This document shows, in pieces, positions 24,904 through 47,512 of a stretch of 64,000 nucleotides of DNA (position 1 is its first letter; each line of letters opens with the position of its first letter). Under the pieces are notes generated by a model. That model saw nothing but the letters and a program-made list of their open reading frames with translations, was not told the DNA's origin and did not search any database. Source of the DNA: Xestospongia muta (Eukaryota > Porifera > Demospongiae > Haplosclerida > Petrosiidae); NCBI GenBank assembly GCA_963693285.1, contig OY848924.1:6779842-6843841 (forward strand). The letters run 5' to 3'. The position numbers were made by a program, and so were the translations under genes.

Positions 24904-26713
24904 CTATGCGTTTGTCTTTTGGTTGGCCTCATTCACTAGACATGGTAGTTGTTCAGGTTTAGGGTGGTTACTAAGTTGTTCTCGGACAACTATACATTGT
25001 TCATCAAGTGCAAGAGAATGGGTCTTGACAGTCAGATCTTCATTGATACGTTGCAAGGTTCTTTGAAGAGTTCCCAACCCCTGTCTAAACAGAGATTAAA
25101 ATTTATTTTTTTGTTAATTTACACTGACTTACTTGGCAAGACTAAGATTTTCAACCAATTGCTTTTGTGAGCGACTGATTTCTGCTATTTCATCCACCAA
25201 TCCATACTGAGGTTTGTCACGACAGAGCTCAACATTAGGACGGTAAGTCCTATTTTCCAATCTTGTGTGGGCAACTTTCATTGGTGGTGTTTTTTCTGAG
25301 AGTGAGACTGTCAATTCTTCAATCTCTTGCTCCACTTTACTAATCTCTGCCTCCGTCTATCAATAGATTAATGAAAGGGTCATTAGTGTATAGTATTTGT
25401 GTGTGAAGTACTTTGTTCTTTTGCCATTCTAACTCTTTTTGTGCTTGTTTCACTTCATGAACTCGTTTCCTAAGAGAGTAATTAGTGGCTGTCCATTGAC
25501 TCTCTAAATCACTAGTTGTCTAGAAGAGAATAATAGGAAGTGATTCCTAGAATTACTTGTAAGGTTGTGTGAGTGATCTTTTAAGGATGCATGTGTGCAC
25601 ATGTATTGCACATGTACCTGTTGTATGGTTTGATGGATGGCTTCTCTTAGTCTTATTGATCTAGCTATTTCCTCTTCAGTGACAGCTGTATTATGAGTTG
25701 AATATGCTTCCCATTGATCAGGAGTGACTATTCTATTTATAAAAATGATCATAATTATTATTATTGTAATATCATAGTATGCTAATGTTAAGTTAAATGT
25801 ACAACTTGTTGGTAATTGTTACTGGGCCTACCCTTTCTTGATACGAGTTGGATCCATTTGTAAAGCTATATTTATAGAGGCATTATCTAGTTGAACACAA
25901 CCTGAGTCTATGTCTAAAGCAGAACTCTTGTCTGAGAGATCAAAGTGAAGCTTTTGACGACAATTTTGTAGTGTACTATAAAGATAATTAGATATAATAA
26001 TGGAAGACCCTTTTAATATTACCATATTTGTCCAAATGCTTCACTAATTCTTTGATGCAGAAGACTCTGAATACCCTCAAGTACTTCTACCTCCTGTAAA
26101 GTGACACACACCTCTATTAATAATCTTCCATTTTTTCCATTTATCAACCTGCTGTCTATCCATCCACCACCCATCCATCTATCTATTCTATATCCATCCA
26201 TCCATTCATTTATCCACCCATCCATCCATCCATCTGTCTGTCCAACCTTATGAAGTTCAGTTTCTACATTATCTCTAACAAGATCAATGGCCACTCTCCC
26301 TTCTCTTATGACTAGACACTCCATTACAACACTGATGGGCATCTCTTTGGCTTCTAAGGCACATTCTGCTACCCTCTTTGTAAATGTAAGTTGATCTATT
26401 TCTTTCTCTGTATCTGAGAGTGTCTTTTGAAGAATATCCTTCCAATCAGAGATGTTATCAATACGAGAATGTAGGGATGTGTCATTTGTATGCTGTGTCC
26501 ATTTTGTAGAAATAGCTATTAATTGCAATACAAAAATTAGAAACTTCACTGAAAATTATAGATACCTGTTTCGTTTCTAGTTCGATTGCTCTGTTGTCGA
26601 ACATCATGTGTTATTCCTCGCTGCCTCTCTGCACTTGTTTGTATGACAATGTTAGAAGTGTGCCAATCTTCTGGGGCATATTTTGTAGGACTAATCTGTA
26701 CTGCAGCAGCCAT
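24904..26713 (-). CDS. TEKT2: tektin-2
   Basis: Eight exons (26713-26566, 26515-26247, 26093-26023, 25975-25832, 25732-25618, 25519-25412, 25356-25133, 25084-24904) give 419 residues; human TEKT2 has 430. The hallmark nonapeptide RPNVELCRD is at about 324-332, preceded by KVAHTRLENRTY and followed by KPQYGLVDE, the tektin-2 pattern. The N-terminus (PEDWHTSN...RNET) also matches TEKT2 rather than TEKT1/3/4. The rest is alpha-helical coiled coil. Tektins are filaments inside the lumen of ciliary and flagellar doublet microtubules. It shares a 133-bp interval with the divergent TPR gene, which carries X-box-like motifs. Its second intron holds a CCAT tetranucleotide array (26150-26245). Confidence 0.94.
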
Positions 26714-26846
26714 TCTTATGTGTTTCAGTTCACAGGTTATGCCTGTTTAGTAGTATTTAATGGTTGTCATGGTAATCTGTTACTATAGTAACAGTAACTT
26801 TTCGCGGGAAGCACGTGAAGGTCTACACGTGATAAGAGCAAAAAAA
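26714..26846. promoter_or_regulatory. bidirectional promoter TEKT2 / TPR with X-box-like and E2F-like motifs
   Basis: In 133 bp: GTTGTCATGGTAAT (26763-26776) resembles the RFX X-box, which is expected for a ciliary gene. GTTACTATAGTAAC (about 26780-26793) is a perfect 14-bp palindrome of similar shape. TTCGCGGGAA (26801-26810) resembles an E2F/DP site, and an E-box CACGTG lies at 26812-26817. These matches are by eye against known consensus sequences. Confidence 0.55.
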
Positions 26847-38812
<11,966 letters not shown>

Positions 38813-39188
38813 TCAAGGCTCTTGTATGTATAATATAATTGTTTTAGTAATAAGTATAGTTTCTCTTTAAAAAACAGTTCACTTTTCGCATCTAAACTTT
38901 TTCTCATATGTTGTATTATAAACCAATCTTCTCAACATTATCACATTGGACTTCATTTTGTGTTTATTTACTGAATTGATTTTGTATTTGTAACTAGACA
39001 GTTGTTATACTTGTAAATAATATATATAAATCACACGTTACAACTACAGTACAACTGCAAATGGTATGCATTCTGGTACTCTCGGGGCCACCATTATCAT
39101 CACTATTTTTGCTTTCAATATTTGTGTAAATAATTATTTTATAAAGAAATTTTAAAGAATTGGTAAGTATTAAAATTTGGATGAAAAA
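38813..39188. other. 3' flanks of convergent TPR and OSER1
   Basis: This AT-rich stretch of about 375 bp contains the 3' untranslated sequences of both genes. No further feature was seen. Confidence 0.5.
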
Positions 39189-39799
39189 TCAAGCATACAT
39201 CAATTCTGCCATATCTGACATGGGTCGTGGTAAATGTAGTAGTTCATCCAAATAGCCTGCCAATTCATCTACTGTCACATCATTATGGTACAAAACTTCT
39301 TGACGACAAGACAATCTCTGAGTTGTCAGATGATCAGTTAAGGATGATGGGTGTGGTTCTATATATTCCAATCCATATTGAATGGATCGACAGTCACAAG
39401 AGTCACATAACATATCTTTGTTGTCATGGGAATGACACATGCAATTACATGAAAACATAGGGGCCTGGTATGTTAAATTTGCGTTCAATGATTCTAATGA
39501 CGCTAGAGCAGCTCCACTATTTCCATGGCAACTTAAGTGATATTTACTTGTTTGGTAGTCATTAAAATTTAAGTTCTCAAATGAATCTGATTGGTCAGTT
39601 TTAGTGTCATCTTGCTTCCAATCCTGTTCTTCTGAGTTGATGCTATTATCCTCCAATGATCTAACAGTGGAAGAAAATTCTCTACTTTTAGAGAGTAAAA
39701 TACTTACCTGATTTCTTCCTCTTCATCTCTCTCATAGTTCAGCTTAAGAGCCTCCAGACTCACTAACAAATCTAAAGTAGGAGATGGGTTTCTTGCCAT
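39189..39799 (-). CDS. OSER1: oxidative stress-responsive serine-rich protein 1-like
   Basis: Two exons (39799-39708, 39660-39189) give 187 residues; human OSER1 has 292. The C-terminus (NDVTVDELAGYLDELLHLPR then PMSDMAELMYA) corresponds closely to the conserved end of OSER1 (DDVTIEDLSGY...MSHMAEMMYT). A Cys-rich segment, CNCMCHSHDNKDMLC, lies where human OSER1 has a CxCxGxxCxC cluster and may bind metal. The N-terminus is acidic and short. The family is poorly characterised; human OSER1 is induced by oxidative stress through FOXO. No catalytic domain is visible. It is divergent with syntenin (242 bp between starts). Confidence 0.8.
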
Positions 39800-40041
39800 C
39801 TCTTTACAACAGTACAACTTCGGTTGCTAAGGACATGTTACTATTAATAGAATCAATACACTTCCAACAATAACATCACAATGACGTAGTAGCTTGTTGC
39901 CTATCACGTGGATCATATGACCTTTACTGTTCCGTTGTACTCTGTATTTTAGAGTAAGGTGCTGAACTGCTCTTCAGTTGACTCAATTCGCAAGTTTTAG
40001 CAAGTTCTTCTTTTGTTCAAAGTCGTCATAAAGCAACTAAA

Positions 40042-41932
40042 ATGTCTCTCTATCCTTCACTAGAAGATATGACTGTTACTAAAATGGCCGGTGTAAGTAG
40101 AATGCTAGTCTAGATATCTAGAGTAATAGTCAATTTTGTTGTTAGTGATATCAAAAGCTCATACTGTTGTTATTTTTACCACAGGCTCAGGTACGTGCCC
40201 AGCCACATCCTCAGGCTCAACGTCCTCCTGTAACAGCACCTCCCCCTTCTGGTCAAGTAGTACATGTAGCCACAGGGGGTGGCCTGTATCCTAGTCTTGA
40301 AGATTATATGGGATTGGATATCAAGCACTACACTCCAGTATGTTTTTTTAACTAAGTGCTCATTGTTATAAAAATGTCCTTCCATCTTTTACCATACATT
40401 GTGTGAACTAAGTCTAGAAGTACATTACATGTCTTATGATATACCTCAATTTGTCACATATATGGTATTTGTTTAGCTTTAATTTTGAACTTAATGGATG
40501 CATATCTGTAACTATGTTGATAGATAAGTATGTATGTAATTTGAAGGGATTCTAGTGTCAATGATCTGCCCCTAAATGCTCACATTAACTTCCTTTTGGT
40601 GTACTATATACATGGATAGGAATGAATCGTGGAAAGAAAATGTTATTTTATTTCTAATAAGGGAGTTGCTAACGATATTCATGACTTTGATAGTGTTTAT
40701 ATATAGTTCTGGCTCAGTCATGTGATTGTAGTGATACAGGCACAAGACCTCTGATGTCATGTTATCATGAATACATCATGTGCTTTTTTATAATTATGTC
40801 TGAATATTAAATATACTACCTCTTTGTTGTTTGTGAATGTAATGATGATAAAGTAGGAAACTTACTTCTTTTTCCTTTCTCTCTCTCTCTAGCCTCCTCA
40901 ACCACATCAAGCTGTAGTACCTGTAACCACTGCTGTCTCTACAACAGCCTCTGGACCAGTTAGTGGAGTTGGTAATGTTGGTATCCGACGTGCACAGATC
41001 AAACAAGGTAAGAAATACCACACATCACCTCCTACATATAGTGGCGTGTGTATTATAAATGACATCCGTTAACATTGTATTTACATGATATATACTATTA
41101 AATTATTTCTGAATGATGATATGCTATTGAATTATCTATGAATAATTTTGTATTAGGTATACGAGAGGTGGTTCTTTGTAAGGATGCAAAAGGAAAGTGT
41201 GGTGTCTCTTTCCATGTTCAAAGCAAAGGTGTGTTTGTCTGTTTTGTTCAAAGCGGATCACCAGCTGCTATGGCTGGTCTAAGATTTGGTGACCAGATCT
41301 TACAAGTAAATGGAGAAACTGTTGCCGGCTACTCCGAGGACAAAATGGTTAAGTTGATCAAGAAAGCTCCATCTGATAGGATCACTTTGGCTGTTAGAGA
41401 CAGGTAATGCTAATATGCACTAGTACTATACTTGTTCGCTATTCAATTACTATTCATTTACTTATTGTTAACTGTCTGTTCTCTCTGTCTGTAGGCCTTT
41501 TGAACGCACAATCACAATGCAGAAAGACAGTTCTAACCATGTTGGATTTGCCTTCAATAATGGAGAGATTAAAACAATTGTCAAGGATTCTTCAGCTGCT
41601 CGCAATGGTATTTTAGTTGACCATTACCTCACTGAAGTGAATGGACAAAATGTTATCGGCTTGAAGGTTGGTGTCTACATGCATAAATTTAATTTTTTTA
41701 TAAATACCTTTTTATTTTTATAGGACAAGGCCATTGGAGAAATCTTTGCTGAGAGCCCTCGTACTGTCACAATCACCATTATGCCCAAGTTTGTATATGA
41801 TCACATGATCAAGAAGTAAGTCACATGATTCTCATATTACCATGACAATGTTATGACTATCATGTGAATTCCTTTTATAGTATGGGATCTAAACTGAAGA
41901 AAATAATGGACCATTCAATTCCCGATGTCTAA
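40042..41932 (+). CDS. SDCBP: syntenin, tandem PDZ scaffold
   Basis: Seven exons (40042-40092, 40185-40337, 40893-41007, 41157-41403, 41495-41666, 41724-41815, 41881-41932) give 293 residues; human syntenin-1 has 298. The N-terminus [10 protein letters not shown] and the repeated [11 protein letters not shown] motif match the LYPxL motifs that bind ALIX. PDZ1 (about 110-190) holds [17 protein letters not shown]2 (about 193-270) holds [35 protein letters not shown] and [10 protein letters not shown]. The C-terminal [11 protein letters not shown] resembles the human MDHTIPEV end. In the family it links syndecans and PIP2 to ALIX/ESCRT in exosome formation. It acts at plasma and endosomal membranes. 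Confidence 0.95.
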
Positions 41933-42336
41933 AGCAACACCCATAGACCATGCTACATTAAACTAATGTTTGATAACTACACTTCTTACCACAACAACTG
42001 TTGTTAGAACAGTTCATGTCTAATAATTATTGACTTAAATACTTACATTATAATCTATGTCCATATATAATATGTGATTTTTTTAACTTTGTCTTGTGTC
42101 CATGTACATATCTCTTTAAAAAAATTGCTTATGTTCTATTGAATTATTTTGTGTGGATACCATTGATTGAACTATATCAAGTAATTTGGGTGCTAAGTTA
42201 CACTCCTACGCGTATATTAGTAATAAGGATCCCAGCTGTGTTATACACGTAGTTATGTACAGATTAGTTTGATGGCTTTCTGGCAGCCATCCTGTCGCAT
42301 TCCTGTTCAGTCTTAACACAAACAAATACTAAGGAT

Positions 42337-42975
42337 ATGAGAGGCTGTTGTGATGACTTTTTCAATATGATGGATCTGTCGGCCGTGAATGCTTGTTTGT
42401 TCGTACTGACAGTGTTTTTGGTGAGTGTCTTGACCTGGTTGGTCTACAACAGAGGTAGAACAGAAAGCCAAAGAGATAGTGACGAGACAACGAAGGAACC
42501 AGCTCATTTTGAAGAACAGAAACGTAAACATATCGATTCAAGTGAGTTCATTGCTCAAGTACCTCATAAAGATGAACAAGAAACATATAGAATTTTGAAA
42601 ACTGAGGAAAATGAAAGCCCTTCCTTTGAAACTAAAGAAGTGGCAGACACTGTATCAACTGTGGACCAGTTATCTGCAGAGGAACAACCAATGTTTCATG
42701 ATAGCTTGGCTGAGCCAAGTGAGCTCGATGAAAAGACAAAACTAGAATTGTCCCAAAGCGATACAAGTCAGGTTAAAGAAGCCACACCTCTTTTAATTAC
42801 CCTGAATTCTCAAGAAGAGTTAGAACTCGAGATGAAAGAGGCAACCAATGAAGGAATTAATAAAATTATGATGGACAGCGACATCACTAACAATGATGTC
42901 ATTGGTGATGATAGCATCAATAAAACCACAGGCAATGAAGCATTAGAGCAGACAGAGGATTGGGTAATGCTATAA
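42337..42975 (+). CDS. single-pass membrane protein of unknown family
   Basis: An intronless frame of 212 residues, starting MRGCCDDFFNMMDL. Another in-frame Met follows within 12 codons. One hydrophobic segment at about residues 15-36 (ACLFVLTVFLVSVLTWLVY) is followed by a basic stop-transfer YNRGR. The long tail that follows is strongly acidic, rich in Glu, Asp, Ser and Thr, and ends EDWVML. No domain was recognised. It lies in the same orientation downstream of syntenin with its own 400-bp spacer, and is convergent with the secreted-protein gene. Codon use resembles neighbouring genes, so I believe it is real, but function is unknown. It is probably a type III or tail-out anchor protein. 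Confidence 0.6.
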   Translation: MRGCCDDFFNMMDLSAVNACLFVLTVFLVSVLTWLVYNRGRTESQRDSDETTKEPAHFEEQKRKHIDSSEFIAQVPHKDEQETYRILKTEENESPSFETKEVADTVSTVDQLSAEEQPMFHDSLAEPSELDEKTKLELSQSDTSQVKEATPLLITLNSQEELELEMKEATNEGINKIMMDSDITNNDVIGDDSINKTTGNEALEQTEDWVML

Positions 42976-43310
42976 TGTCAAAGTTGACACACATATACAC
43001 ACCCTCTTACTTCTTGGTCTTTAGCAACAATACAGTATTAAATACCTTGTAGGTGTGACATTAGCATACCTGGCTACATCCAAATATCCTGATAGAAGAG
43101 AACTTACATAATTATGTATAAAATGTAGATATTAGTGGACTGACAATTAATCTATATAATTAACTACCTGTATTACTTGTTAGCAAATATTGTCATAAGG
43201 ATAATTCAGCATTTTTGTTAAAAATTTAGCAGTTTAGTGTAACAGATTATGTATAAAATGAAGTCAAAAACAGCAATTATCTACTATGTAGCAAAAATTG
43301 AACTGAACAG

Positions 43311-44350
43311 TTACTTTGTCTTCTTAGGACATCCTAGGATACTGCGTTCCTTGAAATCAACCTCTAAATGAGAAAGGAAATGTTAACAACAAATTATCTT
43401 ACGACATGTAACACATACTTAATCCTTTCACAAAGCCAACAATATTTTTGTAATTTTGACCGGCATCACAGTAAGCACCTTCAATATTTGAGATAGAAAA
43501 CGCCTATATAAATAACAAAGAGTAGACTACACAAAACATCATTATAATAACTATAAACATGTTAGAAACAAAAAATGTATATTATACACCTAGACAAAAT
43601 TGACCCAATGTAAATTCCTGGTATTTAAATAGTATTTATTGTTCTGAACTACCTATTGAACTTAATCAACTCTATTCATCATGTATGAAAGAGATTTAAC
43701 ACCCACTCACTTTAACGAGACACATATCTGTTTGATTGGATGCAATATAAAAGTTTTGAGTGTCATTGTAGTGATGGACTTTAGTCATGTGAATAGATTG
43801 CATCATATACTTGACATCCATCTTGTATGGACGATAGTCAGAAGTATTGACCAACGTGTATCGACCATCATCACCTCCTGTAGATGATATGATATGTTAG
43901 AATTTAAAGTGATTAACAGTCTGATGTTAGATGTTCATGTCATTTCAAACCATTGTATCAATATCACAAATGAAATATTTTAGTTTTGGATACAGGAGAA
44001 AGTTGTGAAAAGACAAGACTCTTTAATTTATGATTTTACCTTTTTTTAAGGAAGCAACCATTGCACTGTAGACTGCATCAGATGACATACCTACAATATC
44101 ACGTTGTTAATTGAAAGCAGCCTCTTGTGTAGACTTTTAAAACATATAGAACACTTAACTTACTGAATTCCAATTCCAGAATACAACAAGCATTACCTGT
44201 AAAGAAAGTAAAAAGAATTGTGCACTAAAAGTATTAAATCTTGTTGCTCTTACCGCATGAGCCGCAGTCTTCGTGGTCACAGTCAGGAGGAACGCAACTA
44301 AAAACAATACCAGCCAATACTAACAAAAAGAAGCTGCTTAGATGAGCCAT
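43311..44350 (-). CDS. small secreted Cys-containing protein, unknown family
   Basis: Six exons (44350-44254, 44196-44164, 44090-44040, 43877-43711, 43503-43419, 43363-43311) give 161 residues with all phases closing. A clear signal peptide (MAHLSSFFLLVLAGIVFSCV) is followed by a Cys cluster (about residues 23-37, CDHEDCGSCGNACC). Further Cys residues lie in DMCLV, GAYCDAGQNYKN and ILGCPKK. Two NxT/S sites suggest glycosylation. I could not place it in a family. It is likely an extracellular protein of about 15 kDa with several disulfides. The start codon lies 128 bp from that of CFAP95 on the other strand. Confidence 0.72.
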
Positions 44351-44478
44351 TGTAATTTTGCAGAGTGACCTTAGATCAAAAAAATAATTGGAGAATAGAA
44401 AATGCGTCACGTGTCTGTTGCTTATTGGGCGTGGCTCATCAAAGTTAATGTCATGGAAACCGCTCCACTCAAAACAAG
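44351..44478. promoter_or_regulatory. bidirectional promoter, secreted protein / CFAP95
   Basis: This 128-bp interval has an inverted CCAAT box (TTATTGGGCG near 44425), the CRE/E-box-like TGCGTCACGTG near 44402-44412, and GTCATGGAAAC near 44450, a partial X-box. The last would fit a ciliary gene. Confidence 0.4.
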
Positions 44479-45529
44479 ATGGCGAATCTGGGATTTGATC
44501 CAATTGTTCTAGCTGATGTTGTAGAAAGGAAAGGAACGTTATTTCTTCGCTCAGATCACATGAAATATGGTAGATCAACTCTTAATACAGACTGGTTAGT
44601 TATATAATCATTAGAATTTCAAACAGATTTTGTTATGCATGCAAAATTGTAATGTTTATAAAATAATAGTTCCTTATAAGAATAATTATAAAGACAATAT
44701 GTCAAATAGATGGGATTCAATAATGTTGAATGCACTAGCCATCCCTTTTGAAGAGTCAGCTTGCATTATTTATGGCTGTGTCATATACTAGGCATGCTAC
44801 TAGAGAAGCAGAACCCAAAGACTATGATGTTAGCACTTCATCTGATGGTGACAGAGATCTTCTACGGGCAACTTATAATAGAATTGGTAACGTCACTGAT
44901 GGAGTAAGTTTCTATAGTGATAAGTTCCTATTGTGTAACCCTATCATATCCATAGTCTTTTCCTGAGACAACTTTACAACAGGCTATGCGAGAAGGCCAA
45001 CAACTTAAAAATGACTACCAAGAAAGACAAACTCACAAGTTAATGGTCTCCTATGACAACTTCCTCACAGCTACCAATCCAAGGTATTAATGCACCATGC
45101 AGACAGTCCCAGACCCATTCTGGTAGTAATGGATTCAATCTCTAACTATATTACCTATATGGCCCTGCCCACTTTAGATCCACCGGTGCTCCAGATTTAG
45201 GATATGGTAGTATTCTCCCTCGACATAACCCTGATTATAAGCGAAGGTATAATGACATCATAATGACATCATTAATTTCATTGTACTCTTTAAAGACATT
45301 TGGAAACAACTCATAAATTGGATTATCAATACAAGCTACCTTGGTCACCACGACAACAAGTTTGTATTATATAATAAAGAAATATCACCATTTTACATAT
45401 TTCTAGGATACTCCAGTAGATGAGAGTACTAGTACTGCTTATAGACACAGGTTATCAGAATTTACCGACACAGCAGATCATCGTCATAAAGGTACAAATA
45501 TTTGGCAAGACTATCGAGCTAAAAATTAG
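44479..45529 (+). CDS. CFAP95: cilia- and flagella-associated protein 95 (C9orf135 family)
   Basis: Six exons (44479-44594, 44756-44903, 44956-45083, 45178-45246, 45296-45359, 45407-45529) give 215 residues; the human protein has 229. Segments that match the family in order are DVVERKGTLFLRS (human DLVERKGSLTLRS), a short KDYDVS, ATYNRIGN, STGAPDLGYGSILPRHNPDY (human TGLPATGFGALFTRHSPDW), a tyrosine-rich linker, and SEFTDTADHRHKGTNIW. It is a microtubule-inner protein of axonemal doublets in vertebrates. The second acceptor (GAAGAG) was chosen because the upstream AG would create a stop. It is convergent with the FKBP-like gene (stops 125 bp apart). Confidence 0.85.
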
Positions 45530-45654
45530 ATATCAAATAAAATTTACATTGTAACATAAAACAAAAAAATAAAAGCTCCACCATTAAACTAAATAATACA
45601 TAATGTCTTTTATTTACTTTGATAATAACAGCATTGATGTGAACTATCATAATA

Positions 45655-46353
45655 TCAATGTCTAATGTTGATCATTTCCACGTCATAAACGAGAACAGAA
45701 TTAGGTGGAACAGTGTGTAATAAAGTTAAGGACAAATTTAGTCAGTCAGTATTGTCCATTGGACAAACAATAAGTCTTTTACAATACTTAATAATACTCT
45801 TTAATGCTTTTTTTACAAAGCATGCAATGTATGCTAGATCCGTCTATCAAAATAAAGTTAGGACATTAGTTGTAATTATAAACTGTATATTCTATATATA
45901 CAGATGAAAGACACACACAGACATACACAATGAAGGATATACTCCAGGGAGACCTTCTGCTCCATATCCATACTTAGGAGAAATGGTGATCCTTGCTTTC
46001 TCCCATTTACTGACCTATACAAAAGTGTCCTTAAGCCTCAATTTTAATACATAAGTACCTTCATAAGACCTTCATCTAATCCTTGAAGAAATAGTCATGT
46101 CACTTTTATGTGGCATCAGTGATGCTTACCTTGAATAAGTTTTCCACTGCCAATTTGTACTTCAAAAAGTTTTCCCTGATCGCTAGAATTTTCAAACACT
46201 TTCCCATTCTCCAATTTAGCTACATAGCGGAGAATAACAGTGTCACCTTTTTTAGGATACGTCTTTCCTGATAGAAGTGAAATAATGCACAGCCATTAGA
46301 TAATGGCATGACTTACTATCTCCAGGGAAAAGCGTATCTACCTCAATCTCCAT
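45655..46353 (-). CDS. FKBP12-like protein, divergent copy, with AT-AC intron
   Basis: Five exons (46353-46317, 46267-46130, 46081-46059, 46014-45941, 45712-45655) give 109 residues, one FKBP domain. Exon sizes 37, 138, 23 and 74 are identical to the tandem copy. Family sites that remain are the Tyr of LRYVAKL, the Phe of KVFENS, and GYGAEGLPG. Several active-site residues changed: FD became FE, the pocket-floor Trp became Leu (GLDEGLMK for GWDEGFMQ), and the last pocket Phe became Tyr (LVYDVEM). Weakened prolyl isomerase activity or FK506 binding is inferred. The last intron (45940-45713) has no AG acceptor; it starts ATATCCTTC and ends AC with TCCTTAAC 12 bases upstream, a U12-type AT-AC intron. 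Confidence 0.88.
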
Positions 46354-47512
46354 GATTTAATTTGTAATGCAGTTTTCAGTTAGTGGTATATAGGCAGGTA
46401 GTTTAAGGTAGTTATTAATTAAGCTACAGGCTTGTCCTGATAAACATGTATGTTGTATCTACATGTCATGATGGACTAGTACTATCAGTCAGATGGTAGC
46501 ACTGGCTATGTAGGGATGGTATGATGTTCTATCTTATTGTTATTATTATTACTATTCTTTTATACCATTATAACAACTAAAGTAGAAGTCTTATAAATAC
46601 TATTTGATACTCCCATTACTACTTTGGGCTAGTTTGAGATATTCTCCTGCCATCCCTATATTTAATGACTTTTCAGAAAGACTGTTATTGTTACAAAGTG
46701 AACTTCAATTCTGAGCTAGAAAGCTAGTAATAGTTAACAAATTATTATCTCAAACTGTTGGTAGTATAGAGTTGGAGCATTCACACCTCCAATTACTCTT
46801 ACAGGATATCAACAAAATGAACAAGATCCATATAGATAAGAGAGACTATATGATCGCTGTCACCTTCCAATTCAAAAGATGTAAAGTTTCTCAATAAAAT
46901 TAAATTAGAACTGAAATGGTTACATAAAATGATTGATACATTCAAAATACAGAATTTTTTTCAAAGCTATCACTAGCAAACCTGTATTATGTAGTGATGT
47001 TGACACCCCTGTTTCTATTTTGGGCTTGTTTGAGATATTCTCCTGCCATTCCTAATGATTTTTAGAATTTTATTTCTTGTGTTTGCGTAATGTCTAAAAA
47101 GGATTCTGAAAAATAGCACTAAAGTAAATAAATGAAAATAATAAAGTAATAATTATATTATATATATTATATATATTATTATTATTATATTATATATGTA
47201 ACTATAAGTTTCTGTTGCATAGATATCACAATTATTCCACATACATTCAACAACAACATATCCAATAAACTATTGATAGTTTGTTTTAATATAATCAAAA
47301 TACAGTAACCTTTCTTTTTTAAAATGATCTTTTTGATTCAGCATAAAATTTATCAAAAAACTAGGATTATTAAGAATGAAAAAATTATTCTAATAAATCA
47401 AAAAAATGACCTCAAAAATACTAAAATTAATTATTCAACACTAAAATTAAAGTGTCGCAGTAGACCAAGTTCTCCTACATAGTTCACATGTATAATAGAT
47501 GAGTTCATAGTA
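46354..47512. other. spacer between the tandem FKBP genes
   Basis: About 1.16 kb of AT-rich sequence. A dispersed repeat occurs twice, with GTTTGAGATATTCTCCTGCC shared at about 46632 and 47027. No further gene was recognised. Confidence 0.5.
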
